The notes below the pieces were generated by a model that saw nothing but the letters and a program-made list of their open reading frames with translations, was not told where the DNA came from and did not search any database. Of a DNA stretch of 64,000 nucleotides, positions 18,986 to 28,312 are shown one piece after another. The position numbers were made by a program, and so were the translations under genes. The number at the start of each line of letters is the position of its first letter. Positions within the stretch are counted from its first letter, which is position 1. Origin of the DNA: Verrucomicrobiales bacterium (lineage in GTDB: Bacteria; Verrucomicrobiota; Verrucomicrobiia; Verrucomicrobiales; V1-33); the NCBI GenBank assembly GCA_028293125.1, contig JAQGPJ010000049.1:62001-126000 (forward strand). Direction: 5' to 3'.

Positions 18986-21961
18986 ATGAAAAATTTCCAT
19001 CTGGTCCCGCTGCTGACCTTGGCCTTTGTTTTTCCGCTGGCCGCCCAGCTCAAGCCGCCGGTTCCGCCGGGAACTCCTCCTGCGGACGCTCTCAAGGCTC
19101 TAAAAGCTGAAGAGGTCAAACCTGCGCCACCGGTGACCCTGGACACCCCGGCGGTCTGGGCCCAGGATCACAGCGACCTGAAAGCCGATCCCAAAATCAC
19201 CTTCGGCAAACTGGACAACGGAGTGCGCTACGCCATTCTGCCCCATGCCGAGCCGCCGAAGCGCGTCAGCCTGCGCATCTATATCGACGCCGGCTCGCTG
19301 ATGGAGGAGGACAACCAGCAGGGGCTGGCCCACTTCCTGGAGCATATGGCCTTCAACGGCACCACTCATTATCCGTCGGATGAAATGGTGGAGTTTTTCC
19401 AGCGCCTGGGCATGGCCTTCGGTGCTGACACCAACGCCCATACGGGCTTCAAGGAGACGGTTTACAAATTGGAGCTTCCGGAGGCCGGCGAGGCTCTGAT
19501 GGACAAGGGGATGCTGTTTTTCAGCGATGTTGCCGGCAGCATGCTGCTGGCGGAGAAGGAATTGGAAAAGGAGCGCGGGGTCATCCTCAGTGAAAAGCTG
19601 GCGCGGGACAATGTGGACTACCGCACCATGATCGAGGGCTTCAAGTTCACGCTGCCCGATTCGCTGATTCCGCGCCGCCTGCCTATCGGCACGGAGGAGG
19701 TGATCAAATCCGCGCCGCACGCCCGCTTTGAGGAATTTTATAAGAAATGGTACACTCCCGACCGCATGGCCGTGGTCGTGGTGGGGGATGTGGATCCCGC
19801 CCTGGTAAAAAAAGTGATCACCGCCCGCTTCAGTGAGCTGAAAGCTCCAGCCAAACCGGCGGCGGATCCCGATTTAGGGCCCGTGACGGCGGCCAAGGGC
19901 ATCGAGGCCCGGCTCCTGACGGAGAAGGAGGCCGGGCAGGTGACCCTCAGCATCGACTCCTCCCACGCCTCGCGGAAGCGCCCGGACATCGCCGCCACGC
20001 GCCGGGAGGATCTGGTGCGCGGCCTCGCCGACGCCATTGTGAACCGCCGCTTTGAAATCCTGGCGAAAAAGCCCGGCGCCCCCTTCCTCGCCGCCCAGGC
20101 GGGTTATGATGACTGGATGCGTTACGTGGAAAGCTCCACCCTCCAGATCGGCTCCAAGCCGGAGAACTGGGACAAAGCCCTGGCCGTGGGCGAGCAGGAG
20201 ATCCGCCGCGCGGTGAAATACGGTTTCACCGCCGCCGAGCTGGCGGAGATGAAGGCCAACATCCTGACCGGTTATGAGAACGCCGCCAGGGGCGCGGCCA
20301 CCCGCAAGAGCCGCGAGCTGGCGGACCGTCTGGTGAAGTTCATCGCCGACCACAATGTCTTCACCACGCCGGAGGACGATCTGGCGCTGGTCAAAAAACA
20401 CTTGGAGTCCATCACGGCGGAGGAATGCCACGAAGCGTTCGCCCGCGACTGGGCCACGGACAGCCTGCGCATTTTCGCGGGCGGCAATCTGGAGCTGGAG
20501 GACGCCCCCGCCAAAATCACCGCCGCCTGGAAGGCCAGCGCGGCCACGGAGGTGACCGCGCCGGAGGAGGCCAAGGACAGCGCCTTCGCCTACACGGATT
20601 TCGGTCCCTCCGGCAAAATCGTGAAGCAGGACACGGTCGCGGATCTGGGCATCACCCAGCTCACCTTCGCCAATAATGTGCGGCTCAGCATCAAGCCCAC
20701 GGACTTCAAAAAGGACACCATCCAGATCTCCTGCCTGTTCGGGGAGGGCGAACTGAGCCTGCCGAAGGACAAGCCGGGGCTGGACACCTTCACCAGCTCC
20801 GTCTTTGAGATGGGCGGGCTGGAGAAGCACAGTGTGGACGACCTCCAGCGGCTGCTGGCCGGCCGCACCGTGGGCACGAATTTTGTGCCCGGTGATGATG
20901 CCTTCCTCCTGGCCGGAAAAACGAACCGCAAAGACCTGCTGCTCCAGTTTCAGCTGATGGCCGCCACCCTCCAGTCGCCCGGCTGGCGGGAGGACGGAGT
21001 GTCCCTGTTCCGCGAGAACCTGCCGGCCATGTACCAGCAGATCGCCCATACTGCCGAGGGCGTGATGCAGACCCAGGTGGGCGCCTTCACCCACGGCAAT
21101 GATTACCGCTTTGTGCTGCCGCCACAGGAGGTGCTGGCGTCCCGCACCATGGAGGAGGCCAAAGCCTGGCTGCAGCCGGCGCTCAGCACCGGTTATCTGG
21201 AGATCGGCGTCGTCGGCGATCTGGACCCGCGGGAGGTGATCACCGCCGCCAGCGCCACCTTCGGAGCGCTGCCCGCGCGCGCCGCCGCCAAGGCCGACAA
21301 TCCCAAAGCCCGCGAATTGAAATTCCCCGCGGACGTGAAGGAGAAGGACTTTCCCTTTACCAGCAAAATCCCCAAATCCGTGGTCGCCGTTTACTGGCCC
21401 ACCACGGACCGCATGAAGGATATCCGCACCTCCCGGCAGATGTCGCTGCTGGCGGAGATCCTCAGCGACCGCGTGCGCCTCAAGGTGCGCGAGGAGCTGG
21501 GGGAAAGCTACAGCCCCAATGTCGCCAGCAGCATGAGCGACAGCTTCCCCGGCTACGGCCAGATGCTGGCCATCATGATCTCCCAGCCCAAAGACGCCAA
21601 ACAGCTCGGGGACATTGTCCGCGAACTCGCGGACAAACTGGCGAAGGAGGGCGCCACCGATGATGAGCTGGACCGCGCCCGCAAGCCGCTCCTCACCGCC
21701 CTCGACGAGCAGCGCCGCAACAACGCCTACTGGCTGGGCACCGTCGTCGCCCCCGGCCAGAGCCAGCCCCAGCGCCTCGACTGGGCCCGCACCATGGTGG
21801 AGGACTTCAAGTCCGTGAAACTGGAGGACCTCAACGCCTTGGCCAAAAAATACCTCCCCGCCACCCGCGCCGTCGTCACCTGCGTGGTGCCGGAACAGGA
21901 AAAGGATAGCGCGCCGGAAAGGAAACTGGAGTCCGGAAAACCGACAGCTGCGGCGAAATAA
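18986..21961 (+). CDS. Exported M16 (pitrilysin-type) zinc peptidase
   Basis: A 991-residue exported metallopeptidase. ATG 18986 gives a signal peptide (HLVPLLTLAFVFPLAAQ); a 150-base upstream extension lacks coding character. The inverted zinc motif is His116-Phe-Leu-Glu119-His120, and the expected distal glutamate lies in a conserved EKELEKERG segment. The second half (from about residue 560) repeats the fold without the zinc motif, as in full-length pitrilysins with two active and two inactive lobes. Probably degrades peptides in the periplasm. A strong terminator follows directly. Confidence 0.93.
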   Translation: MKNFHLVPLLTLAFVFPLAAQLKPPVPPGTPPADALKALKAEEVKPAPPVTLDTPAVWAQDHSDLKADPKITFGKLDNGVRYAILPHAEPPKRVSLRIYIDAGSLMEEDNQQGLAHFLEHMAFNGTTHYPSDEMVEFFQRLGMAFGADTNAHTGFKETVYKLELPEAGEALMDKGMLFFSDVAGSMLLAEKELEKERGVILSEKLARDNVDYRTMIEGFKFTLPDSLIPRRLPIGTEEVIKSAPHARFEEFYKKWYTPDRMAVVVVGDVDPALVKKVITARFSELKAPAKPAADPDLGPVTAAKGIEARLLTEKEAGQVTLSIDSSHASRKRPDIAATRREDLVRGLADAIVNRRFEILAKKPGAPFLAAQAGYDDWMRYVESSTLQIGSKPENWDKALAVGEQEIRRAVKYGFTAAELAEMKANILTGYENAARGAATRKSRELADRLVKFIADHNVFTTPEDDLALVKKHLESITAEECHEAFARDWATDSLRIFAGGNLELEDAPAKITAAWKASAATEVTAPEEAKDSAFAYTDFGPSGKIVKQDTVADLGITQLTFANNVRLSIKPTDFKKDTIQISCLFGEGELSLPKDKPGLDTFTSSVFEMGGLEKHSVDDLQRLLAGRTVGTNFVPGDDAFLLAGKTNRKDLLLQFQLMAATLQSPGWREDGVSLFRENLPAMYQQIAHTAEGVMQTQVGAFTHGNDYRFVLPPQEVLASRTMEEAKAWLQPALSTGYLEIGVVGDLDPREVITAASATFGALPARAAAKADNPKARELKFPADVKEKDFPFTSKIPKSVVAVYWPTTDRMKDIRTSRQMSLLAEILSDRVRLKVREELGESYSPNVASSMSDSFPGYGQMLAIMISQPKDAKQLGDIVRELADKLAKEGATDDELDRARKPLLTALDEQRRNNAYWLGTVVAPGQSQPQRLDWARTMVEDFKSVKLEDLNALAKKYLPATRAVVTCVVPEQEKDSAPERKLESGKPTAAAK

Positions 21962-22024
21962 GTATCCGCACCGGCCTGTCCGCCGGGCTGCGAAGCACCG
22001 GCGGATGATTGAATCTTGAAAGGG

Positions 22025-22066
22025 AAGCGCCCGGGCTGTATGAAAGCCTGGGCGCTTTTTCTTTTC
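22025..22066 (+). terminator. Strong intrinsic terminator after the M16 peptidase
   Basis: AAGCGCCCGGGCT (22025-22037) pairs with AGCCTGGGCGCTT (22045-22057) with one G-T pair and a seven-base loop, followed by TTTTTCTTTT. Placed 64 bases after the peptidase stop. Confidence 0.9.
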
Positions 22067-22091
22067 CCGCGCCAAACCGCAATGCCATCCC

Positions 22092-22853
22092 ATGTCGGAA
22101 TCTTCTGAAAAGCCCTCCGAAGGTCAGCCGCGGGATAACGCATCAAAAGGCATGCGACACAGCCAAGGAGTAATCCACACCCATGCCGGTCTATTCACGG
22201 CATTGGAGGTTCCTGTTCTCCCAGCGGAAAGCGTCCGTCCACTGTACGCGGATTACGTGATTCCGTTTTACATGAACCGCCTTTGCCAGTTTGGGCCGGA
22301 GGAGGAGGGGGCATTCAAATGCATCCGTCCGTCCATCACGGATCAGCTCATCACCACTTTGCTGAGTGACTTCAATTGGCGTTCCCGGACTGCCGCCGCT
22401 TATTTTGCCCTGATCCTAGACCGGCCCGGCCATACGGAGCATATCGGCCGGCTGCTGCTGAGAAGTGATGTCTGTTTCGCCGGCCGTGCTTATTGCCTGT
22501 ATCTGGCGCATATCCGCACGCCGGAGGCCATCGGTTTCCTGAACCGCTATTTGGACTATTATCTCAACCGGCCCCATCTGTATTACGATCAGGCGGAAGC
22601 CCTTGCCGCGTTGCGCTTCATTGACTCCCGTTCAGGCTCCCGGCATGAAAAGTCCCACGCTGCGGCCTTGACCGTAATGATGGCGGCACGGCCTGACTTC
22701 CTGAAGCAGGTGGCTGTGAAGAGGTTCTCAGCGGATATCCAGGCTGCGGACTGCCTGCGTGGTTTTAGTGTGCTGGGGCGGGCAGCTGAGGAACCCGCTT
22801 TGCCTCACGGACAAGCTCCGGCATGGCCGATGAATTCGGACTCACTTTCATAA
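22092..22853 (+). CDS. DUF6000-like protein of unknown function
   Basis: A 253-residue soluble protein. The central part resembles DUF6000 as I know it: a 'YVIPFYMNRL' opening, a WRSRTAAAYFALI helix, a GRAYCLYLAHIRTPEAIGFLNRYLDYYLNR stretch and a YDQAEALAALRFID stretch, which together suggest helical HEAT-like repeats. The first 30 and last 30 residues look disordered. No catalytic motif is visible. Base composition is lower in GC than its neighbours, which fits an acquired gene, but no mobility signature is present. The stop is close to the stop of the convergent antitoxin-like gene. Confidence 0.6.
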   Translation: MSESSEKPSEGQPRDNASKGMRHSQGVIHTHAGLFTALEVPVLPAESVRPLYADYVIPFYMNRLCQFGPEEEGAFKCIRPSITDQLITTLLSDFNWRSRTAAAYFALILDRPGHTEHIGRLLLRSDVCFAGRAYCLYLAHIRTPEAIGFLNRYLDYYLNRPHLYYDQAEALAALRFIDSRSGSRHEKSHAAALTVMMAARPDFLKQVAVKRFSADIQAADCLRGFSVLGRAAEEPALPHGQAPAWPMNSDSLS

Positions 22854-22871
22854 AATCCGGATGGGAAGCGG

Positions 22872-23072
22872 TCACTTCCGTCGCCGGGAAGCCTTGTAGG
22901 CATAGTCCCTGGCATAATCAATCCGCCCAAAAAACTGGATGATTTCGCTTTGCCTCCTTCGTTGGACATATTCCCTGAGCGCCTCCTCGACAGCCGCCCG
23001 TTTGGAGGAGTGACCGCCCAGACGCTGGGCTTCCCTTACCAGATTTTCATCTACTCGGATGGTCTTGGGCAT
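22872..23072 (-). CDS. VapB-like orphan antitoxin
   Basis: A 66-residue protein with the layout of VapB-type antitoxins (DUF2191-like): MPKTIRVDENLVREAQRLGG forms a strand-helix DNA-binding start, then SSKRAAVEEALREYVQRRR, and a short basic tail. In this family a PIN-domain toxin normally follows directly on the same strand, but here the convergent DUF6000-like gene begins 18 bases away, so no toxin is present. Start chosen at 23072, the first methionine that gives the family N-terminus. It could be a relic of a toxin-antitoxin pair or a free regulator. Confidence 0.75.
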   Translation of the reverse strand: MPKTIRVDENLVREAQRLGGHSSKRAAVEEALREYVQRRRQSEIIQFFGRIDYARDYAYKASRRRK

Positions 23073-23211
23073 AGGACAAAATACCATGATGCGGCGCGCC
23101 TGTCGATAACTGTGAAAGCCGAAAATCACGCGGCCTGCGATTGAACCCCCGGCGGAGCGGGCTCCATTGAGGCTGGCCCGCTTTCCGGGCCTCAAAACCC
23201 TGATCCTGACC

Positions 23212-24390
23212 ATGAGCACCTTTGATTTTGACCACGTCCCCGACCGCCGGAACACGGGCAGTCTGAAATGGGACCGCTACGCCGGACGCGATGTGCTGCC
23301 GCTGTGGGTCGCGGATATGGACTTCGCCGTCTGCCCGGCCATCGTGAAGGCCCTGCACGACCGGGTGGACCATGCGGTTTTCGGCTACACCCGGCAGCCC
23401 GCGCCGGCGGTGGAGGCGGTGCTGGACTATCTGGAGCGCGTGCATGGCGTGAAGGCCGAGGCTTCGTGGCTGGTGTGGATGCCGGGCATGATTCCGGGCC
23501 TGGCCATGTCGTCCGTGGCCATCGGGCAGCCGGGGGACGAGGTGATGACCTTCACCCCGGTTTACCCACCCTTCCTGCACGTGCCCAAGGATGCCGCGCG
23601 CGGTCTGGTGGCCGTGCCGCTGACGGAGATTGACGGACGCATCACCTTCGATTTTCCAGCCATGAGGACCGCGCTCACGCCGCGCACCAAAATGGTCATG
23701 CTGTGCAGCCCGCACAATCCTGTGGGGCGGGTCTGGGCCCGCATGGAGCTTCAGGCGCTGGCGGACTTCTGCGTGGAGCACGGTCTGGGGCTGTGCTCGG
23801 ACGAGATCCACTGCGATATCCTGCTGGAACCGGAGACGTGCCCGCACACCACCGCCCTGCGGCTGGAGGGACCCGTTCGCGACCAGCTGATCGTGATGAT
23901 GGCGGCCAGCAAAACCTACAACGTGCCCGGCTTGGGGCTGTCCTTCGCCATTATCCCGAATGCGGAGACGCGCCGCCGTTTCATTGCGGCCAAAAACGGC
24001 TTTGTCGCTGAAACCAACCCGCTGGGATTCGCGGCCACGGCGGCGGCCTACAGTGAAGGGGAAACCTGGAGAAAGGAACTCTGTGATTATCTGCGCGGAA
24101 ACCGCGATCTGCTGGCCGGCTTCCTGGCCGAGCACGCGCCGGAGATCAAAATGCCGCCGCTGGAGGCGACCTACCTGGCCTGGCTGGACGTGCGGGCGCT
24201 GGGGCTGGCGAATCCCTGCGCGTTTTTTGAGAAGCACGGCCTCGGTTTCTCCGACGGCGCGGACTTCGCGGGACCGGGCTTTGTGCGCTTCAATCTGGGC
24301 TGCACCCGGGCCACGGTGGAGGAGGCGCTGAGGCGATTCTCCCGCGCCCTTGAGGCCCTCACCGCCGTAAATGAGGCGGTGCCCGCGTGA
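23212..24390 (+). CDS. PatB/MalY-type PLP aminotransferase or C-S lyase
   Basis: A 392-residue fold-type I PLP enzyme. It starts with FDFDHVPDRRNTGSLKWD and has LPLWVADMDF, the hallmark of the MalY/PatB group, which often act as cystathionine beta-lyases. SPHNPVGRVW, SDEIHCD and ASKTYNVPGL with Lys234 as the PLP-binding residue are all present, as is a late arginine in FVRFNLG. Family members make homocysteine or split cysteine conjugates; which reaction applies here cannot be told. The start at ATG 23212 follows a run with no clear Shine-Dalgarno site. Confidence 0.9.
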   Translation: MSTFDFDHVPDRRNTGSLKWDRYAGRDVLPLWVADMDFAVCPAIVKALHDRVDHAVFGYTRQPAPAVEAVLDYLERVHGVKAEASWLVWMPGMIPGLAMSSVAIGQPGDEVMTFTPVYPPFLHVPKDAARGLVAVPLTEIDGRITFDFPAMRTALTPRTKMVMLCSPHNPVGRVWARMELQALADFCVEHGLGLCSDEIHCDILLEPETCPHTTALRLEGPVRDQLIVMMAASKTYNVPGLGLSFAIIPNAETRRRFIAAKNGFVAETNPLGFAATAAAYSEGETWRKELCDYLRGNRDLLAGFLAEHAPEIKMPPLEATYLAWLDVRALGLANPCAFFEKHGLGFSDGADFAGPGFVRFNLGCTRATVEEALRRFSRALEALTAVNEAVPA

Positions 24391-24427
24391 TTGGATGGAC
24401 TGAAACCGCGCCGGAGCGCCGGTTTCC

Positions 24428-27283
24428 ATGTCGTCGCTACCTGTCATCTGGCAAAAAGGGATTCACCTTCCGGAGGCCGGTCTGTGGCTGGATGCGCACG
24501 GCGGCCAGGGGCTGAGCTTTGTTTCCCACGCGCACGCCGACCACGTGGCCAACCACCGGCACATCGTGTGCTCGGTGCCGACCGCGCACCTGCTCCGGGA
24601 GCGGTTCGGTTTCACGGCCCCCATCACCGCTCTTGAGTTCGGCCAGCCGTGGGAGCACGGCGGGCACCGCATGGTGCTGGCCCCCGCCGGGCATGTGCTG
24701 GGCAGCGCCATGATCCACGTGACGCGGCTGGCCGACGGGCGGTCGCTGCTTTACACCGGCGATTTCAAACTGCGCCACGGCCTGACCGCCGAGCCCGCGC
24801 AGCCGTTGCCGGCGGACACGGTGATCATGGAATGCACCTTCGGCCAGCCGCACTATCAGTTCCCGCCGCTGGAGGAGGTCCGCGCCGCCATTCACCGCTG
24901 GTGCCGGGATGCCCTGGACAACGGGTCGGTGCCGGTGCTGTTCGGCTATTCGCTCGGGAAGGCCCAGGAGATCCAGGCGCTGCTGGCCGGCGGGGATTTC
25001 GCCATCGCCGTCCATCCGGCGGTGGCGGGAATGAATGAGGCGTATGAGCAGCTGGGTGTCACTCTGCCGCCGTGGGAAAAATACACCGGCGACTCCGGGG
25101 GCCGGGTGCTGGTTTTCCCGCCGAACACGGTGCGATCCACCCTGCTGCGCAAAATCAAAAACAAGGTCACGGCCATGGTCAGCGGCTGGGCCATGAATGC
25201 GGGGGCGCGGTTCTCCTATCAGGTGGACGAGGTTTTCCCGCTGAGTGACCATGCCGATTTTCCGGAACTGCTGAAGTTTATCGAACTGTCGAATCCTGAG
25301 ACCATTCTGGCAACCCATGGCAACAGTGCGGAGTTCGCCGCCCTCCTGCGCCGCCGCGGTCTGAACGCGTGGTCACTGGGTGGAAACGATCAGATGGAGC
25401 TGACGCTGAGTCTGGATACTGAGGATGCGCCTGTGGCGGAGGATGGAGTGTTGGGCGATGACGACCGGGGGCTTCGGATTGAGGACCAAGCCGAACCTCA
25501 TCAGCCACAGCCGGTGGCTGGAACGGAGCCGACGGCAACAACCGATATTCCGGCACCGGGCGGGTCGGCGGCTTTGGACGATGGGCCTTTCGGGGAATTC
25601 TGCGCGGTGGGGGAGGCGGTGGGCGCGGCCTCGGGACGGCTGAGAAAGATCACGCTGCTGGCGGACTATTTCCGCACTCTGACGGATGCGGGGCAGCTGG
25701 ATATGGCGGTGCGGTTTTTCTCGGGAAAGCCGGCGGCCACGCGTGCGGAGCTGCAGTCCATGGGCACCGGCTGGGCCATCATCCGCTTTTCACTGCTGGA
25801 GGCCACGGGACACGATTCCCGCAAATACCGCGAGGTCTCCCGTTCGCAGAACGACGCCGGGCGGACGGCGTATCTGCTGCTTCAGGACCGCACACAGCCC
25901 CGGCCATGGACTTTGGAGGAGGTGCAGGCGCTTTTTGACCGGCTGAGGCAGGGGCGCGGCCCCTCGGGAAAAACCCCGCTGCTCACCGAGGCCTTCCGCC
26001 GGCTTTCCGCGCTCAGCGGCGGATATGTGGTGAAGATCCTGACGGGGGACACGCGGCTGGGCCTGAAGGAGGGACTGATTGAGGACGCCATCGCCGAAGC
26101 CTTTGCCCAGCCGGCGGAGGCGGTGCGGGAGGCCCATATGCTCAGCGGTGACTTGGGGGAAACTGCCCGCCGCGCGCGCGATGGCACCCTGACGGACACC
26201 GCCATGCGCCTGTTCCAGCCCGTGCGTGTGATGCTGGCCAGCCCGGAGGAAACCGCCGCCGCTGTCTGGGAGCGGCTGGTGCCGGCGGCGGAGGCAGGGG
26301 CTGTTGACAGTGATGAAGACATCGGCCCGGAAAGCACCGGCACCCTGTGGCTGGAGGACAAGTTCGACGGCATCCGCGCCCAGCTGCATCACTCCGCGGG
26401 CCGCACGGAGATTTACTCCCGCGATCTCCGCGGCATGGAGCGGGAGTTTCCCGACCTGCTGGCCGCTGCCGGCGGCTTCACGGATGAGGTGGTGCTGGAC
26501 GGCGAGATCATCGCCCGCGCCGGAGACCGCACGCTGACCTTTTTCGATCTTCAGAAACGGCTGGGAAGACGGGAGACGGATCTGTTTCTAACGGATGAGG
26601 TGCCACTGCTGTTTATTGTCTTCGACCTGCTCTGGCTGAATGGAAAATCCCTGCTGCGCGAGCCCCTGCATGAGCGCCGCCGGCTGCTGGAGATGCTGCC
26701 GCTGCCCGCTGGTTTTGAAAGAATCGGCGTCCGCCAGGCGGGCTCCGCGACGGCGGTGCAGGCGGAGTTTCAGGCCAGCAAGTCGCGCGGTAATGAGGGG
26801 CTCATCGCCAAGGATCCCAACAGCCTCTACGCCGCCGGACGGCGGGGAAAAACCTGGCTGAAGCTGAAGACCAGCTCCCTCAGCCTGGATGTGGTGGTGG
26901 TCGCCGCCGAGCAGGGGCATGGCAAGCGCAGCCACGTGCTCAGCGACTACACCTTCGCCGTGCGCGATGAGGACACCGGCGCGCTCAAGACCATCGGCAA
27001 AGCATACAGCGGCCTGACGGATGCGGAGATCGAGGAGCTGACGGCACATTTCAAGGAGAGGACGATCGAGGACAACGGCTGGCGGCGCACCGTCATTCCG
27101 GACCTCGTGCTGGAGGTCGCCTTTGACTCCATCCAGGCCAGCAAACGCCACGACAGCGGCCTCGCCCTGCGCTTTCCGCGCATCAAGGCCATCCGCCGCG
27201 ACAAAACCCCTGCCGATATCGACACCCTGCGGGCCGCGCGTCAAATGGCTGCCAGTCTCACGGTTCAGCCTTCTCCCGCCTGA
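24428..27283 (+). CDS. Fused MBL-fold exonuclease and ATP-dependent DNA ligase
   Basis: A 951-residue fusion. Residues about 1-335 are a metallo-beta-lactamase nuclease of the ligase-associated type, with His34-Ala-His36-Ala-Asp38-His39 and later GHVLGSAM, YTGDF and DHADF metal ligands. Residues about 335-395 are an acidic, Pro/Thr-rich linker. Residues about 400-945 are an ATP-dependent ligase: an N-terminal helical domain, nucleotidyltransferase motif I at Lys645 (EDKFDGIR), VVLDGEIIA, EGLIAKDP and KTWLKLK, then an OB-fold. In other bacteria these are adjacent separate genes of the ligase-associated DNA damage cassette with an Lhr-type helicase and a metallophosphoesterase, neither of which is in this window. 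Expected to trim and seal DNA ends in repair. Confidence 0.92.
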   Translation: MSSLPVIWQKGIHLPEAGLWLDAHGGQGLSFVSHAHADHVANHRHIVCSVPTAHLLRERFGFTAPITALEFGQPWEHGGHRMVLAPAGHVLGSAMIHVTRLADGRSLLYTGDFKLRHGLTAEPAQPLPADTVIMECTFGQPHYQFPPLEEVRAAIHRWCRDALDNGSVPVLFGYSLGKAQEIQALLAGGDFAIAVHPAVAGMNEAYEQLGVTLPPWEKYTGDSGGRVLVFPPNTVRSTLLRKIKNKVTAMVSGWAMNAGARFSYQVDEVFPLSDHADFPELLKFIELSNPETILATHGNSAEFAALLRRRGLNAWSLGGNDQMELTLSLDTEDAPVAEDGVLGDDDRGLRIEDQAEPHQPQPVAGTEPTATTDIPAPGGSAALDDGPFGEFCAVGEAVGAASGRLRKITLLADYFRTLTDAGQLDMAVRFFSGKPAATRAELQSMGTGWAIIRFSLLEATGHDSRKYREVSRSQNDAGRTAYLLLQDRTQPRPWTLEEVQALFDRLRQGRGPSGKTPLLTEAFRRLSALSGGYVVKILTGDTRLGLKEGLIEDAIAEAFAQPAEAVREAHMLSGDLGETARRARDGTLTDTAMRLFQPVRVMLASPEETAAAVWERLVPAAEAGAVDSDEDIGPESTGTLWLEDKFDGIRAQLHHSAGRTEIYSRDLRGMEREFPDLLAAAGGFTDEVVLDGEIIARAGDRTLTFFDLQKRLGRRETDLFLTDEVPLLFIVFDLLWLNGKSLLREPLHERRRLLEMLPLPAGFERIGVRQAGSATAVQAEFQASKSRGNEGLIAKDPNSLYAAGRRGKTWLKLKTSSLSLDVVVVAAEQGHGKRSHVLSDYTFAVRDEDTGALKTIGKAYSGLTDAEIEELTAHFKERTIEDNGWRRTVIPDLVLEVAFDSIQASKRHDSGLALRFPRIKAIRRDKTPADIDTLRAARQMAASLTVQPSPA

Positions 27284-27324
27284 CCTGTTGGGGAGGGGAA
27301 AGCAGCTCATGGTAAAGCGCAGTC

Positions 27325-28242
27325 TCAAGGGGCTGCCGGAGCGGGCGGCTGGTGCTTCAAAATGAAATCCACCACCGGTCCGGGATCCTCCAGACCGTGC
27401 GGGTGATGTCCCACGCCGGGTTTGTGGATGACTTCGATTTCCCCGCCCAGCGCCTTGTAGCGCTGCTCAATCAGAGCGGTGTTCTCCGCCACCGGCACCA
27501 CGTCGTCGGTGTCACCCACCACGTGGATGATCGCCACCTTTGCCTTTGCCAGCGGGGCCAGGGTGTCGATGGGATTGCCCGGCCATGCGAGGGCTTCCTG
27601 ACCGTCTTTGAACCCGTAAAGGCTGATCAGCGAATTCCAGTCCGTCGGGCTGCCCTTGCCTTTTCCTTTGCCTCCGGGCCAGCTTTTGAAATCGCAGACC
27701 GGCGCATCGCCATAGATCACAGCCACCTTTTCCGGATTGGCGGACGCCCAGCGGTAGGCGTAAAGGCCGCCGCGGCTCAGGCCAATGAGGGTCACCCTTT
27801 CCGCAAAACCGCGGGCTTTGAGCGCTTTGTAAAAGGCGTCGAAATGTCCCAGCGCCGTCGGACTGCCGAAGGTGTTGCCAACCACAATGTGCGCGTGGTG
27901 GAACCCCGCCTGCAGCAGTTGCGGGGCCGTACAGCGCTCCGCGAAGGCGTCAGGAAACTCCATGCACCACGAAAGCGGCTTGCCCGGCAGAGCTTTTTGG
28001 GGTTCCACCACCCAGGCCTCGCAGCCGTCCACTTGGAAGCGGTGCCGTTTGAAGCCATGCCAGCTGTCGATGGTTTCCCCCGGAAAGGACAATGCCGCCG
28101 GAGCGCTGGAGACCTCTGCCCGTGCAGCATTCGCCGACGGACTGGTCTCTTTGGTATCCTGCGCCATCGAAGGCCTCACTGCCAGCAGCAGAGCCACAGC
28201 GGCCGCACAGCGGAGGGGGTATACCGGATTTTTCCTTTTCAT
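27325..28242 (-). CDS. Exported alpha/beta-hydrolase
   Basis: A 305-residue protein with a signal peptide (PLRCAAAVALLLAVRPSMAQ) when started at 28242; a longer frame to 28386 adds only a non-conserved Pro/Arg-rich segment. The nucleophile elbow is GLSRGG, with an aspartate in VGDTDDVVPV and a histidine in KPGVGHHPHG. Such proteins often occur in PVC carbohydrate-use regions as acyl or sugar esterases; the substrate is unknown. The last residues are Pro/Ala-rich. It lies 70 bases downstream of an exported SGNH hydrolase on the same strand and may be co-transcribed with it. Confidence 0.82.
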   Translation of the reverse strand: MKRKNPVYPLRCAAAVALLLAVRPSMAQDTKETSPSANAARAEVSSAPAALSFPGETIDSWHGFKRHRFQVDGCEAWVVEPQKALPGKPLSWCMEFPDAFAERCTAPQLLQAGFHHAHIVVGNTFGSPTALGHFDAFYKALKARGFAERVTLIGLSRGGLYAYRWASANPEKVAVIYGDAPVCDFKSWPGGKGKGKGSPTDWNSLISLYGFKDGQEALAWPGNPIDTLAPLAKAKVAIIHVVGDTDDVVPVAENTALIEQRYKALGGEIEVIHKPGVGHHPHGLEDPGPVVDFILKHQPPAPAAP

Positions 28243-28312
28243 GCTGTGAGCACCGCGGGCGGATGGGCTGTCAGTATCGGTGAGAGGAGCCGGAGTTGGG
28301 GGAGGCTCAAAA

